A DNA stretch of 21,479 nucleotides from JAAZIN01 sp964441025 (GCA_964441025.1 CAYTXG010000025.1:1-21479), one strand, 5' to 3'. Shown: positions 14,017-21,382, counted from the stretch's first letter. Notes: a model not told the origin generated them from the sequence alone. Made by a program: numbers and translations.

Positions 14017-14806
14017 TATCCGGTGCCTCCTCGCGTGCGGCAGCCATCTCCAGAAGGTCGAATGAACAGCGGCAGGCTTTCTGCAAGTCGGGGCTGCGCA
14101 GAATCTGCTGCGGTTCGCTGTGGATATGCATGGTTCCGTTGACGCAGAAAAGGCGGTCTGCAAAAGCAGCCAGCGAGGCAATGTCATGGGATACCAGCAG
14201 CACAGTCAACCCGTAGTTCCGGCGTAGCCGCTGAAGCTGCTCCATAAAAAGCTGCTGCACCGTCAGGTCCAGGCCGGTGTTGGGCTCATCCAGGAGCAGC
14301 AGTGTGGGCCTGCGGATCAGGGCTCGTGCCAGAAGCACCCGCTGCTGCTCGCCGCCGGAAAGATCACCAAAAGGCCGTGCCGCCAGATGGAGCGCATCAA
14401 CGGCGTCCAGCATTTCGCGACAGCCTGTTTTTTCCTCCCGCCTCAGCGGCCGCAGCAGGGTTTGGGAAGAGTAGAAACCGGTCTTGACAACATCAGCAGC
14501 CGAAAGAGGAAAATGGCGGTCATAGGCCCTTCTTTGGGGAATGTAGCCGATTTTACTCCTTACTGGGCCCAGGTTCCCGATGGGGAAGCCTAATACCCGG
14601 GCCTCTCCGGAAAAGGGTTTGATCAATCCGAGCAGCGTTTGCAAAAGGGTGGTTTTGCCGCCTCCATTGGGTCCGATTAACCCGATCATCTCACCGCTAT
14701 TTACCTCGAAGGTGATCTCCTGCAGCACCAGGCCCGGTCCCCTTTTTACTGTAAGCCCTGCGGCGGAAACAACGGCGTGCTTATCTTTGCCGGTAAAGTC
14801 CATCAT
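14009..14806 (-). CDS. Zinc/manganese-type ABC transporter ATP-binding protein (ZnuC family)
   Basis: This is the ATPase that powers the importer from the cytoplasmic side. From the start chosen it has 265 residues: Walker A GPNGGGKTT (45-53), Q-loop IGYIPQR (87-92 region), ABC signature LSGGEQQR (149-156), Walker B LLLLDEP (169-175) and H-loop LLVSHD. The IPQRRAYDRHFPLSAADVV block is typical of the metal-chelate subgroup. I start at ATG 14806 (or 14803), behind AGGGGGA. The frame stays open to an ATG at 14869, which would add 21 residues (containing HDGGD) but has no ribosome site. It lies downstream of the binding-protein gene and overlaps the permease gene by 8 bases. Confidence 0.92.
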   Translation of the reverse strand: MMDFTGKDKHAVVSAAGLTVKRGPGLVLQEITFEVNSGEMIGLIGPNGGGKTTLLQTLLGLIKPFSGEARVLGFPIGNLGPVRSKIGYIPQRRAYDRHFPLSAADVVKTGFYSSQTLLRPLRREEKTGCREMLDAVDALHLAARPFGDLSGGEQQRVLLARALIRRPTLLLLDEPNTGLDLTVQQLFMEQLQRLRRNYGLTVLLVSHDIASLAAFADRLFCVNGTMHIHSEPQQILRSPDLQKACRCSFDLLEMAAAREEAPDNG

Positions 14807-14893
14807 TGCGTCCCCCTGTGTTATATCAATGGGTGCGTCGCCGCCGTCATGAAAGCAAGCATCTGTCATGCCGGGCCCAGCAACGGAGCCGAT

Positions 14894-15829
14894 TTAGCGC
14901 AGTGCTGTTACCAATATCTCCGTATTATAGCGCATCAAATCCAGGTAGCTCCCTCTTTGAGACAGCCCCTCGCCGCCCAAAGGATCGAGCAGAACAACAC
15001 TGCCCTTAATCTCGCGGGCGACGGCATCCGCCGCGGCGGCTGAAAGCTGTGTTTCTGCAGCGGCTACCCTGATCCCGCGCTCCCGGCATAGATCGACAAG
15101 CTCCTTGATCCAGGCCGCCGACGGCTCCTGGCCCGGAAAATCCGAGATGACCGCCGCTTCATCCAGCTCGTAGCGCCGGGCAAAGTAACTCCAGGCGGCA
15201 TGAACAGAGACAAAGCTCCTGTCCTCCAGTTCAGCCAGGGCTGCGCGAATCTCCTCATCAAGGTCCGTCAGCTCCTGCTGGTATGCCGCTAAATTTGCCC
15301 GGTAATAGGCTTCATTTTGCCCATCCGCCTTGATCATCTCTTCGGCAATGGCTGGACAGAGGTAATCTCTTACTGCAAGGGGGTCCAGCCAGAGATGGGG
15401 GTTTAGCGGTTCGCCTGCCCGATCCCCTGCAGCCGCCTTCCCGGGCGGGCGCCATCCCCGCTCCAGGGTAGCCCCGGCAAGGCCCAGAAGAATGGGCCCT
15501 TTTGGGTGGGTTGCCGTGTCTACCGCCCAATCATCCAGCCCTGCCCCGATGTAGAGCAGGATTTGAGATTGCGAAATTTTTCCGGCCTCGCAGGCTGTGG
15601 GTTCGTAAGTATGGGGGCTGGCTCCGGCGGGCAGGATGCAGGTAACGGCAACTTTTTCCCCGCCAAGGCGACCGGCCATATCAGCCAGGGGATAAATTGT
15701 GGCAACCACTTCAAGGCCGGCCCTTTTGTCCTCAGCTCCAGGGAGGCTCTCGTTGCAGCCGCCGCTAGACAGGACAACCATGATCGACAGCATCAGCAGG
15801 AGTGCCGCCGCGCCTGTGTTCTTTCCCAT
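14894..15829 (-). CDS. Zinc-type metal ABC transporter substrate-binding lipoprotein (ZnuA/TroA family)
   Basis: The 311-residue protein captures metal outside the cell and delivers it to the permease. It has a signal peptide (residues 1-24) ending in LSSGGC, a loose lipobox with C25 as the lipidated residue. Likely metal ligands are H73 in SPHTYEP, H145 in NPHLWLDP, H210 in SVHAAWSYFA and D282 in LLDPLGGEG. A histidine at the third site, where manganese-type proteins usually have glutamate, favours zinc. There is no long His-rich loop between the first two ligands. Start ATG 15829 follows GAGAGGG; an in-frame ATG at 15877 precedes no signal peptide. It is the first gene of the operon and divergent from glgP. 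Confidence 0.9.
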   Translation of the reverse strand: MGKNTGAAALLLMLSIMVVLSSGGCNESLPGAEDKRAGLEVVATIYPLADMAGRLGGEKVAVTCILPAGASPHTYEPTACEAGKISQSQILLYIGAGLDDWAVDTATHPKGPILLGLAGATLERGWRPPGKAAAGDRAGEPLNPHLWLDPLAVRDYLCPAIAEEMIKADGQNEAYYRANLAAYQQELTDLDEEIRAALAELEDRSFVSVHAAWSYFARRYELDEAAVISDFPGQEPSAAWIKELVDLCRERGIRVAAAETQLSAAAADAVAREIKGSVVLLDPLGGEGLSQRGSYLDLMRYNTEILVTALR

Positions 15830-15844
15830 AAAAGACCCTCTCCC

Positions 15845-15903
15845 GGTGTATTTACACCTGTCGCGATCGGCACCCACCCGTGTTCACCGGCAGCCTGCCG
15901 ATC
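15845..15903 (-). promoter_or_regulatory. Two dyads in the leader of the metal-importer operon
   Basis: GGTGTA-TT-TACACC (15845-15858) is a 14-base dyad directly upstream of the ribosome site of the binding-protein gene. GATCGGCA (15865-15872) and TGCCGATC (15896-15903) form an 8-bp inverted repeat with a 23-base interior. Both fall between the promoter and the start codon and could be an operator or an RNA structure. Neither matches the Zur or MntR consensus I know. Confidence 0.35.
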
Positions 15904-15910
15904 AATTTGA

Positions 15911-15939
15911 ATTTTACCCTTATATTATAGATATTGCAA
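15911..15939 (-). promoter_or_regulatory. Promoter of the metal-importer operon
   Basis: On the minus strand TTGCAA (15934-15939) and TAAAAT (15911-15916) are separated by exactly 17 bases, a good sigma-A match (4/6 and 5/6). The predicted start of transcription is near 15904, giving a leader of about 75 bases. Confidence 0.6.
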
Positions 15940-16020
15940 GAAACAGGAGAAGAGAACGAAGCCCACTGCTTTCCCGGAGCGCCCGGATCCATGCTTGAAA
16001 TAGCATGATGAATGTCTTAA

Positions 16021-16084
16021 TGTGTTTATATTTACACAACATTATTACTTAACAAAAGTTAACTCTTAATTTATTTGATAAATT
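16021..16084 (+). promoter_or_regulatory. AT-rich control region upstream of glgP with three dyads
   Basis: Three inverted repeats follow one another: TGTGT (16021-16025) with ACACA (16034-16038); TTAAC-AAAA-GTTAA (16049-16062); and AATTTAT-TTG-ATAAATT (16068-16084). The 16 bases after them are also AT-rich (TAATAT at 16091-16096 is a possible -10), but no convincing -35/-10 pair was found. The region is the 3' two-thirds of the 313-base gap between the divergent importer and glgP genes, and is where glgP regulation is most likely. Confidence 0.45.
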
Positions 16085-16142
16085 ATGTTTTAATATAGAC
16101 GTGGTGTTCTCTTCAAGAATGATAATCTGGAGGAACAAGGCT

Positions 16143-18599
16143 ATGTTTAAAAATAAAAAGCAGTTTAAAAGATGTTTTATTGATAAATTCAGACAGATAC
16201 ACGGAAAAGATATCGCTGCAACCTCTCCGGAAAGTGTTTACCAGACCCTTGGCGGCATGGTTCGTGAGGAGGCGGCGGCGCACTGGATTGACACCAATGA
16301 GCGCTACGGGGAAAGGGAATCCAAAAAAGTATACTACTTTTCCATGGAATTTCTGCTCGGCCGCCTGCTTGAGAGCAACCTTCTCAATCTGGGTGTGCTG
16401 GATCTTTGCCGTGAAGGGCTGAAGGAGCTGGGCCTGGATCTGGACGAGACCCTGACAGCCGAGCCTGATGCCGGTTTGGGCAACGGCGGCCTGGGCCGGC
16501 TGGCGGCATGTTTTCTTGATTCCCTGGCTTCACTGGGGTTGCCCGGCTACGGCAGCGGTATCCGCTATCGATACGGACTCTTTGAACAGGTTATCTCCGG
16601 GGGCAACCAGGTGGAAGCACCCGAAGATTGGCTTCGCGGCGGCAATGTCTGGGAAACACGGCGTCCCGATGAGGCCGTTGAGGTGAGATTCGGCGGCCGT
16701 GTACGGCCGGAGCAGGCCGGGGGGCGGCTGCTGTTTCATCATGAAGATTATGATTCCGTGCTGGCGGTGCCCTATGATCTGCCGGTTATCGGCTATAAAA
16801 ACAAAGTTGTCAATACACTGCGTCTCTGGAGCGCCGAACCGGCTCTGGTTGATCTGACCCGGGGCTGCCGCGGCATGGATTGTTACCGCAGCGTAGTTGA
16901 GTACAAGCACCGCCTGGAAAAAATCAGCGAACTCCTCTATCCCGACGACTCCAGCCGCGAGGGGAAGGCGCTACGGCTGCAGCAACAGTATTTTCTTGTC
17001 TCCGCCGGGCTGCAGAGTATTGCCCGGCAATACAGGGAGAGGTACGGCTCCCTGGATGACTTCCATGTCCGGGCGGCGGTGCATGTGAACGACACCCACC
17101 CGGTTTTGGCTATCCCCGAGCTGATGCGCATTTTAATTGATGATGAGGGGATGGGCTGGGAGGAGGCCTGGGACATTACCAGGCAGACTGTTTCTTATAC
17201 CAACCATACCACCCTGAGCGAGGCGCTGGAGATGTGGCCCGTGGATATATTTGCGCCTCTTTTCCCCCGCATTTACCAGATCGTGGAGGAGATAGACCGC
17301 CGTTTCCGGAGTGAACTGGTTCGCTCTGCCCCTGAAAAAGGTGATGCCGGCACGGCTGCCGCCATCATCGACGGCGGTCGTGTGAAGATGGCCCATCTGG
17401 CAATAGTGGGTAGCCACAGTGTCAACGGTGTTTCCAGACTGCATACAGAAATATTGAAAAAGCGGGAAATGAGCGATTTCTATGAAATATATCCGGACAA
17501 ATTTAACAACCAGACAAACGGGATCAGTCACCGCCGCTGGCTGCTGCAGGCCAACCCTTCCCTGGCCTCCCTTGTTACCGGAACTATCGGTCCCGGCTGG
17601 ATCGGCGACCCCGGGGAGCTGGAGCGTCTGTTGGGCTGCTCCGGCGACAGCTCGTTCCAGGAGAAAATCTCCCGCGTGAAGCTGCTGAACAAGATCAGGC
17701 TGGCGAAAATTATACTGGAACGTTCGGGCTGGGTTGTTGATCCGCATTCCATCTTCGATGTCCAGGTGAAGCGGATGCATGCCTATAAAAGGCAGCTTCT
17801 GAATGCGCTGCAGATCCTGCATCTTTACAACCGGCTTCTGGAGGAGCCCGGTATGGAGATGACACCGCGAACCTTTATTTTCGGCGGCAAGGCTTTCCCC
17901 AATTATTTTTTGGCCAAGCGGATTATCAAATTGATTAACACGCTTGCCGCCGTGATTAACAATGACTCCAGGGTTAACGATAGGCTGAAAGTTGTCTTCC
18001 TGGAAAACTATTCTGTATCCCTGGCCGAGAGGATTATCCCTGCCGCCGATGTGAGCGAACAGATTTCCACGGCGGGCAAGGAGGCCTCCGGGACGGGCAA
18101 CATGAAATTTATGCTCAATGGGGCTGTTACCATCGGGACCATGGACGGGGCGAATGTCGAAATCGCCGAAGCGGTGGGCCGTGAAAACATTTTCATATTC
18201 GGCCTGGGCGCCGTAGAGGCGGCGCGCTGCCATCGTGAGGGATACAGCGCCGCCGGGCTTTACGCAGAGGAGCCCCGGATTAAAGGAGTTGTGGACCGGC
18301 TGACAGGCGGTTTGCTGCCGGCCGGGACCAGGGAGTTTGCTCCCATCTATGATTCTCTGATTGCCTTGAACGACGAATACCTTGTTTTAAAAGACTTTCT
18401 TGACTATGTGGAAACACAGCAGCTTCTGGAGCAGGCTTTCAGGGACAGAAGACGTTGGTTGAAAATGAGCATAGAGAATATTGCCCGCGCTGGTCAATTT
18501 TCCAGTGACAGGACCATTGCTGGCTATGCAAAAGAGATCTGGGGGATCAGCCTGCCGGCGGCTGAGCAGCCTGCCCCGATGCTCTTACTCCGGGGATAA
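16143..18599 (+). CDS. glgP: Glycogen/starch/alpha-glucan phosphorylase
   Basis: This cytoplasmic PLP enzyme releases glucose-1-phosphate from alpha-1,4-glucans. The 818-residue length is normal for the GT35 family. The N-terminal SKKVYYFSMEFLLGRLLESN, PDAGLGNGGLGRLAACFLDS and GIRYRYGLFEQ blocks are present. VHVNDTHPVLAIPELMR and QTNGISHRRWL lie mid-chain, and the PLP site EASGTGNMKFMLNGAVTIGT follows, with the Schiff-base lysine at residue 655, then MDGANVEI. ATG 16143 is chosen because GGAGG lies 9 bases upstream; the frame is open back to 16101. It stands alone, with no other glycogen genes in the window, and is divergent from the metal-importer operon. Confidence 0.96.
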   Translation: MFKNKKQFKRCFIDKFRQIHGKDIAATSPESVYQTLGGMVREEAAAHWIDTNERYGERESKKVYYFSMEFLLGRLLESNLLNLGVLDLCREGLKELGLDLDETLTAEPDAGLGNGGLGRLAACFLDSLASLGLPGYGSGIRYRYGLFEQVISGGNQVEAPEDWLRGGNVWETRRPDEAVEVRFGGRVRPEQAGGRLLFHHEDYDSVLAVPYDLPVIGYKNKVVNTLRLWSAEPALVDLTRGCRGMDCYRSVVEYKHRLEKISELLYPDDSSREGKALRLQQQYFLVSAGLQSIARQYRERYGSLDDFHVRAAVHVNDTHPVLAIPELMRILIDDEGMGWEEAWDITRQTVSYTNHTTLSEALEMWPVDIFAPLFPRIYQIVEEIDRRFRSELVRSAPEKGDAGTAAAIIDGGRVKMAHLAIVGSHSVNGVSRLHTEILKKREMSDFYEIYPDKFNNQTNGISHRRWLLQANPSLASLVTGTIGPGWIGDPGELERLLGCSGDSSFQEKISRVKLLNKIRLAKIILERSGWVVDPHSIFDVQVKRMHAYKRQLLNALQILHLYNRLLEEPGMEMTPRTFIFGGKAFPNYFLAKRIIKLINTLAAVINNDSRVNDRLKVVFLENYSVSLAERIIPAADVSEQISTAGKEASGTGNMKFMLNGAVTIGTMDGANVEIAEAVGRENIFIFGLGAVEAARCHREGYSAAGLYAEEPRIKGVVDRLTGGLLPAGTREFAPIYDSLIALNDEYLVLKDFLDYVETQQLLEQAFRDRRRWLKMSIENIARAGQFSSDRTIAGYAKEIWGISLPAAEQPAPMLLLRG

Positions 18600-18635
18600 C
18601 GCGGGGTGGGGATCTCCCCATTAACGGTTGGCAAA

Positions 18636-18659
18636 GGAAGGAGCGGTGCCGCCCCTTCC
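18636..18659 (-). terminator. Imperfect hairpin between glgP and ykuS
   Basis: GGAAGGAGCGG (18636-18646) and CCGCCCCTTCC (18649-18659) pair with one mismatch. On the minus strand the stem is followed by TTTG and it lies 31 bases past the ykuS stop, so it more likely ends ykuS than glgP. The T-run is short. Confidence 0.4.
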
Positions 18660-18689
18660 GGCGTTTCAACAAGCTGCCGGTAAAAAACA

Positions 18690-18947
18690 CTAGAGCCTGC
18701 TGCGCAGCTCCTCCACGATCTCATGCGGCTTTTTCCCAGTCGCATTGATTATTATCGCCCGGCCTGAAATGTCCTGCATCCCCATCATGTTCAAATCCAT
18801 GCCTGAGACTACAACAGCGTCGTATTCAGTGACATCCCTTTTGCTAATCTCCGCTTCATTTTCCAGGTTGATCACCTCGTAACCCTCCTGGTGCAGTACC
18901 CGTTTCAGCGGCGACAGCGATTCGCTTACTGCAATGAGCCGGCCCAC
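18690..18947 (-). CDS. YkuS/UPF0180-family small protein
   Basis: The 85-residue product has the compact UPF0180 pattern: GRLIAVSESLSPLKRVLHQEGYEVINL (an initial strand and helix, split after residue 20 by description), then YDAVVVSGMDLNMMGM, RAIIINATGKKPHEIVEEL. The middle V-SG-D-NMMG motif is the family signature. The family is found mainly in spore-forming Firmicutes and has no established function. GTG 18947 is preferred because AAGGAG lies 9 bases upstream. An in-frame TTG at 18956 abuts that ribosome site directly, so it is less likely. It converges on glgP and diverges from the small gene at 19210. Confidence 0.8.
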   Translation of the reverse strand: MGRLIAVSESLSPLKRVLHQEGYEVINLENEAEISKRDVTEYDAVVVSGMDLNMMGMQDISGRAIIINATGKKPHEIVEELRSRL

Positions 18948-19008
18948 TCGGATCAACTCCTTAAAGTATTTGCCCCTGCTCTCTTTATTATTGCCGCCGG
19001 CGCGGAAA

Positions 19009-19115
19009 AGTAATATATTCTTTACGGAACCGGCTCCTCCTCATTCTTGGAAATATTACCGGCAGGATTTGTTGCTCCCTTGTAGTAATATATTCCTTGG
19101 AACCAACCCTGTCCT
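19009..19115. repeat. Two related segments 75 bp apart in the ykuS upstream gap
   Basis: AGTAATATATTC occurs at 19009-19020 and again at 19084-19095. In both places it is followed by a C/T-rich step, GGAACC and a CC-rich segment, so about 30 bases align with a 2-base gap. The rest of the 253-base gap 18957-19209 shows no gene. The function is unknown; options are paired protein-binding sites or a decayed duplication. Confidence 0.5.
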
Positions 19116-19209
19116 GAATTGTCGATGGGAGGTGGCACAGAGCCTGATCCGTAGTGACTTCCAGAACTGTGGCAGCATAAGATAAAGTAAATTAGAACGG
19201 GGAGAAGAA

Positions 19210-19407
19210 ATGGAGAACTCAGTGGTCGAGAAAATTTCCGCTCTTATCTCCAGGTTAGAGGGAATGCGGGCGAACTTTTACCCGGCCGATTGGGATGCGG
19301 ATCCGCTTTATGATGTTGTGGGAGAACTTCGCCGGATCATTGCGGAGGTAAAAGAGAAGCAGTTTGATGCGCCACCCTTACGGCAGGTAGGGACAGCAGG
19401 CAAATAG
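19210..19407 (+). CDS. Small 65-residue protein of unknown function
   Basis: I do not recognise a family. The protein is acidic to neutral and predicted mostly helical: residues 1-20 (MENSVVEKISALISRLEGMR) form an amphipathic helix, NFYPADWDADPLYDVVGELR is a central segment rich in Asp and aromatic residues, and IIAEVKEKQ a second helix. It has no membrane segment or cysteine. The ATG has GGGGAG about 5-6 bases upstream, and the codon usage resembles its neighbours, so translation is likely. It is alone between the ykuS gene (divergent) and the acyl-CoA ligase gene, and is followed by a hairpin at 19417-19433. Confidence 0.6.
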   Translation: MENSVVEKISALISRLEGMRANFYPADWDADPLYDVVGELRRIIAEVKEKQFDAPPLRQVGTAGK

Positions 19408-19416
19408 TTGCCGCCT

Positions 19417-19440
19417 CCGGGTGTGCGCCCCGGTAGCTTT
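19417..19440 (+). terminator. Weak terminator after the 65-residue gene
   Basis: CCGGG (19417-19421) and CCCGG (19429-19433) form a 5-bp GC stem followed by TAGCTTTT. It is short and likely leaky. Confidence 0.4.
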
Positions 19441-19494
19441 TATTATACTTTTTGACTCCGGCTCTCTGATGGAGCAGGACACGATATTTACAAA

Positions 19495-19529
19495 GCCGCT
19501 GTGCTTAACGCAGGCGGTTTTTTCTTTTT
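19495..19529 (+). terminator. Intrinsic terminator upstream of the acyl-CoA ligase gene
   Basis: A stem of CCGC-TGTG against CGCA-GCGG with one bulged G (about 19496-19517) is followed by TTTTTTCTTTTT. It separates the small gene from the ligase promoter. It could alternatively be an attenuator if a transcript starts upstream of it, but no riboswitch consensus was recognised in 19441-19495. Confidence 0.7.
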
Positions 19530-19567
19530 CCGGAAGAGAATCCACCGGCAAAAGATGTGAATAAATA

Positions 19568-19596
19568 TTTACATTATTCTAAATATGTGGTATGTT
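19568..19596 (+). promoter_or_regulatory. Promoter of the acyl-CoA ligase gene
   Basis: TTTACA (19568-19573), a 17-base spacer and TATGTT (19591-19596) with an extended TG one base ahead of the -10. The predicted start is near 19603, leaving a leader of about 115 bases before the ATG. Confidence 0.55.
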
Positions 19597-19604
19597 CTAT
19601 CTAA

Positions 19605-19616
19605 TTGATCGATCAA
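19605..19616. promoter_or_regulatory. Perfect 12-bp palindrome at the ligase transcription start
   Basis: TTGATCGATCAA is self-complementary over 12 bases and sits just downstream of the predicted -10, where a bound repressor would block transcription. TetR- or GntR-type fatty-acid regulators bind such sites, but the regulator is not identifiable here. Confidence 0.45.
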
Positions 19617-19631
19617 ATCCGGAGAGGAGGC

Positions 19632-19685
19632 ATGCACGCAGCCCAGCGGATCCTTTCCCAAATCCTATTTTCAAGGAGGTGTTAA
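19632..19685 (+). CDS. Possible 17-codon leader peptide upstream of the acyl-CoA ligase
   Basis: ATG 19632 opens a short frame, MHAAQRILSQILFSRRC, ending at TAA 19683-19685. GGAGA at 19621-19625 lies 6-7 bases upstream (a further GAGG abuts the ATG). Its last codons AGG AGG overlap the AAGGAGG ribosome site for the next frame, so ribosomes finishing this peptide would clear or occupy that site. No codon is strongly repeated, so amino-acid attenuation is not indicated; translational coupling is more plausible. Confidence 0.35.
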   Translation: MHAAQRILSQILFSRRC

Positions 19686-19706
19686 CCTGTTCCCCCGATC
19701 AGGGGG
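19673..19706 (+). promoter_or_regulatory. Strong ribosome site and hairpin before the ligase ATG
   Basis: AAGGAGG (19673-19679) is 40 bases from the first ATG (19720) but 7 bases from an in-frame CTG at 19687. Between them CCCCC (19692-19696) and GGGGG (19702-19706) form a hairpin with loop GATCA. Either CTG is used as start, or the hairpin shortens the effective distance to ATG. Confidence 0.45.
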
Positions 19707-19719
19707 GCAGGGCAGGTAC

Positions 19720-21330
19720 ATGATGATGGATCATCCCCTTTTGATTACTACCATGCTGCACCGGGCACGAAAACTCTTTCCGAAGAAAGAGATTTTTTCG
19801 CGCTGTCTTGATCAGGATCACCGCCTGAATTACAATCAATTCTATGAGCGGGTTTGCCGCCTGGCAAATGTGTTGGAATCACTGGGGATCAAACCCGGTG
19901 ACCGGGTCGGATCATTTGCATGGAACAACCACCGCCATCTTGAGCTTTATTTCGCCGTTCCCTGCATCGGGGCAGTGCTTCACACGATCAACCTGCGGCT
20001 ATTTCCGGATCAGCTTGTTCATGTGATCAATCACGCAGAAGACAAGGTCGTTTTTATTGATGAAGATCTGGTGCCCCTCCTGGCCAGAATAGCCGATCAG
20101 TTGACTACGGTGGACAAATATATTGTTCTCTCCGATAAGGAAGAGCTGCCCGAAATTAATCTGCCCAATGCCGTCAGCTATGAGAAACTGCTTGCAGATG
20201 CGCCCGCCGCATATGATTTTCCCGAAGATCTTGACGAAAATTCCCCCGCCGCCATGTGCTACACCACCGCTACCACCGGGGCGCCCAAGGGAGTTATCTA
20301 TACGCACCGCTCCATCTACCTGCATGGGATGATGGTAGCCCTGCCCGATACTCTGGGAGTGGGCGAGCGCGACTCCATCCTGCCCGTTGTGCCCATGTTT
20401 CATGTGCTTTCCTGGGGTATACCCTTTGCCGGGGTCTGGATGGGCTCAAAGCTGGTGCTTCCGGGCAGGCTGCTCACCCCGGAGGCTATCTGCAAACTCA
20501 TAGAGTCCGAAAAGGTGACTCTGCCTGTAGGTGTACCCACCATCTGGATCGGCCTGCACCAGCACCTGCAGGGCGGGGCCAGCTACGATTTCAGCAAAGT
20601 CCGCTATATTGTCAACGGTGGCTCCGCTATTTCAAAGTCTCTGATCAAGTCGTTTAAAGAGAATTACGGGATCAATGTCCTGCACGGCTCGGGCATGACT
20701 GAAACCTCCCCGGTGGTCCTCATCTCCGAGCTGAAGAGCTACATGGATGAATGGGACCCTGATCGCCGCTACGCCCAGCAGGGCCGGCAGGGCCTGCTGG
20801 TGCCCGGCATCGAGATGAAGATCGTCGATGAAAACGGGGCCGAGGTCAAATGGGACGGGAAGGAGATGGGCGAGCTCTGTTTCAAGGGACCCTGGATCGC
20901 CGGTTCCTACTACAAGGACCCCGAAAGAAGCGCCGAAGCTTTCAGGGAGGGCTGGCTCCACACCGGCGATATTGTGACTATTGATGAAGAGGGTTATATT
21001 TTTATTCAAGACCGGGCCAAGGACCTGATCAAGAGCGGCGGAGAATGGATTTCCTCCATCGATCTGGAGAACACGATCATGGCCCATCCCGACGTTGTCG
21101 AGGCGGCGGTCATCGCCGTAGCAGACGAGAAATGGGTTGAACGGCCGCTGGCCTGCGTCGTCCTGAAGGAGAGCTCCAGAGAAAAGGTAACGGAAGAGGA
21201 GATCCTCGAATTTCTCAAAGACAAGGTGGCCAAGTGGTGGATTCCCGACCGGGTTCTTTTCCTCGACGAGATCCCCAAAACTAGCGTGGGCAAATTCAAC
21301 AAGAAAGAACTGCGTGAAACCTACGCCTAG
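19720..21330 (+). CDS. Medium/long-chain fatty acid-CoA ligase (AlkK-like AMP-binding enzyme)
   Basis: The enzyme activates a carboxylic acid to its acyl-CoA through an acyl-adenylate in the cytoplasm. The 536-residue chain has all core motifs of the adenylate-forming family: P-loop YTTATTGAPKG, VPMFHV, HGSGMTETSP, GWLHTGDI, DRAKDLIKSGGEWIS and the C-terminal catalytic lysine in PKTSVGKF. The overall pattern, with the INLRLFPDQLVHVINHAEDK block split after residue 20, resembles the AlkK/FadD3-type ligases rather than acetyl-CoA synthetase; chain length preference is not readable. ATG 19720 is the first of three consecutive ATGs with only a weak site; a CTG start at 19687 would add 11 residues. 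It is the only gene of its transcript in view, closed by a terminator. Confidence 0.92.
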   Translation: MMMDHPLLITTMLHRARKLFPKKEIFSRCLDQDHRLNYNQFYERVCRLANVLESLGIKPGDRVGSFAWNNHRHLELYFAVPCIGAVLHTINLRLFPDQLVHVINHAEDKVVFIDEDLVPLLARIADQLTTVDKYIVLSDKEELPEINLPNAVSYEKLLADAPAAYDFPEDLDENSPAAMCYTTATTGAPKGVIYTHRSIYLHGMMVALPDTLGVGERDSILPVVPMFHVLSWGIPFAGVWMGSKLVLPGRLLTPEAICKLIESEKVTLPVGVPTIWIGLHQHLQGGASYDFSKVRYIVNGGSAISKSLIKSFKENYGINVLHGSGMTETSPVVLISELKSYMDEWDPDRRYAQQGRQGLLVPGIEMKIVDENGAEVKWDGKEMGELCFKGPWIAGSYYKDPERSAEAFREGWLHTGDIVTIDEEGYIFIQDRAKDLIKSGGEWISSIDLENTIMAHPDVVEAAVIAVADEKWVERPLACVVLKESSREKVTEEEILEFLKDKVAKWWIPDRVLFLDEIPKTSVGKFNKKELRETYA

Positions 21331-21348
21331 CCGGGAGAAATTCCAGGG

Positions 21349-21382
21349 AAAGGTGACAGGGAATTAAACCTGTCACCTTTTT
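21349..21382 (+). terminator. Strong intrinsic terminator after the acyl-CoA ligase gene
   Basis: AAAGGTGACAGG (21349-21360) and its complement (21369-21380) form a perfect 12-bp stem with an 8-base loop, continuing into T's. The last 97 bases of the window show no gene. Confidence 0.92.

Noticed and set aside
17133..18233. 366-residue minus-strand frame opposite glgP
   Set aside because: Shadow frame; glgP has all family motifs and the right length.
18934..19185. 83-residue plus-strand frame covering both 75-bp spaced repeats
   Set aside because: The 75-bp spacing keeps frame, so it was considered, but the start lies antisense inside ykuS, there is no ribosome site and the composition is not protein-like.
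19441..19530. Riboswitch (cyclic-di-GMP-like, because of an ACAAAGCC segment) before the terminator at 19495
   Set aside because: The remaining conserved positions and order of helices do not match, and the ligase promoter lies downstream of the terminator.
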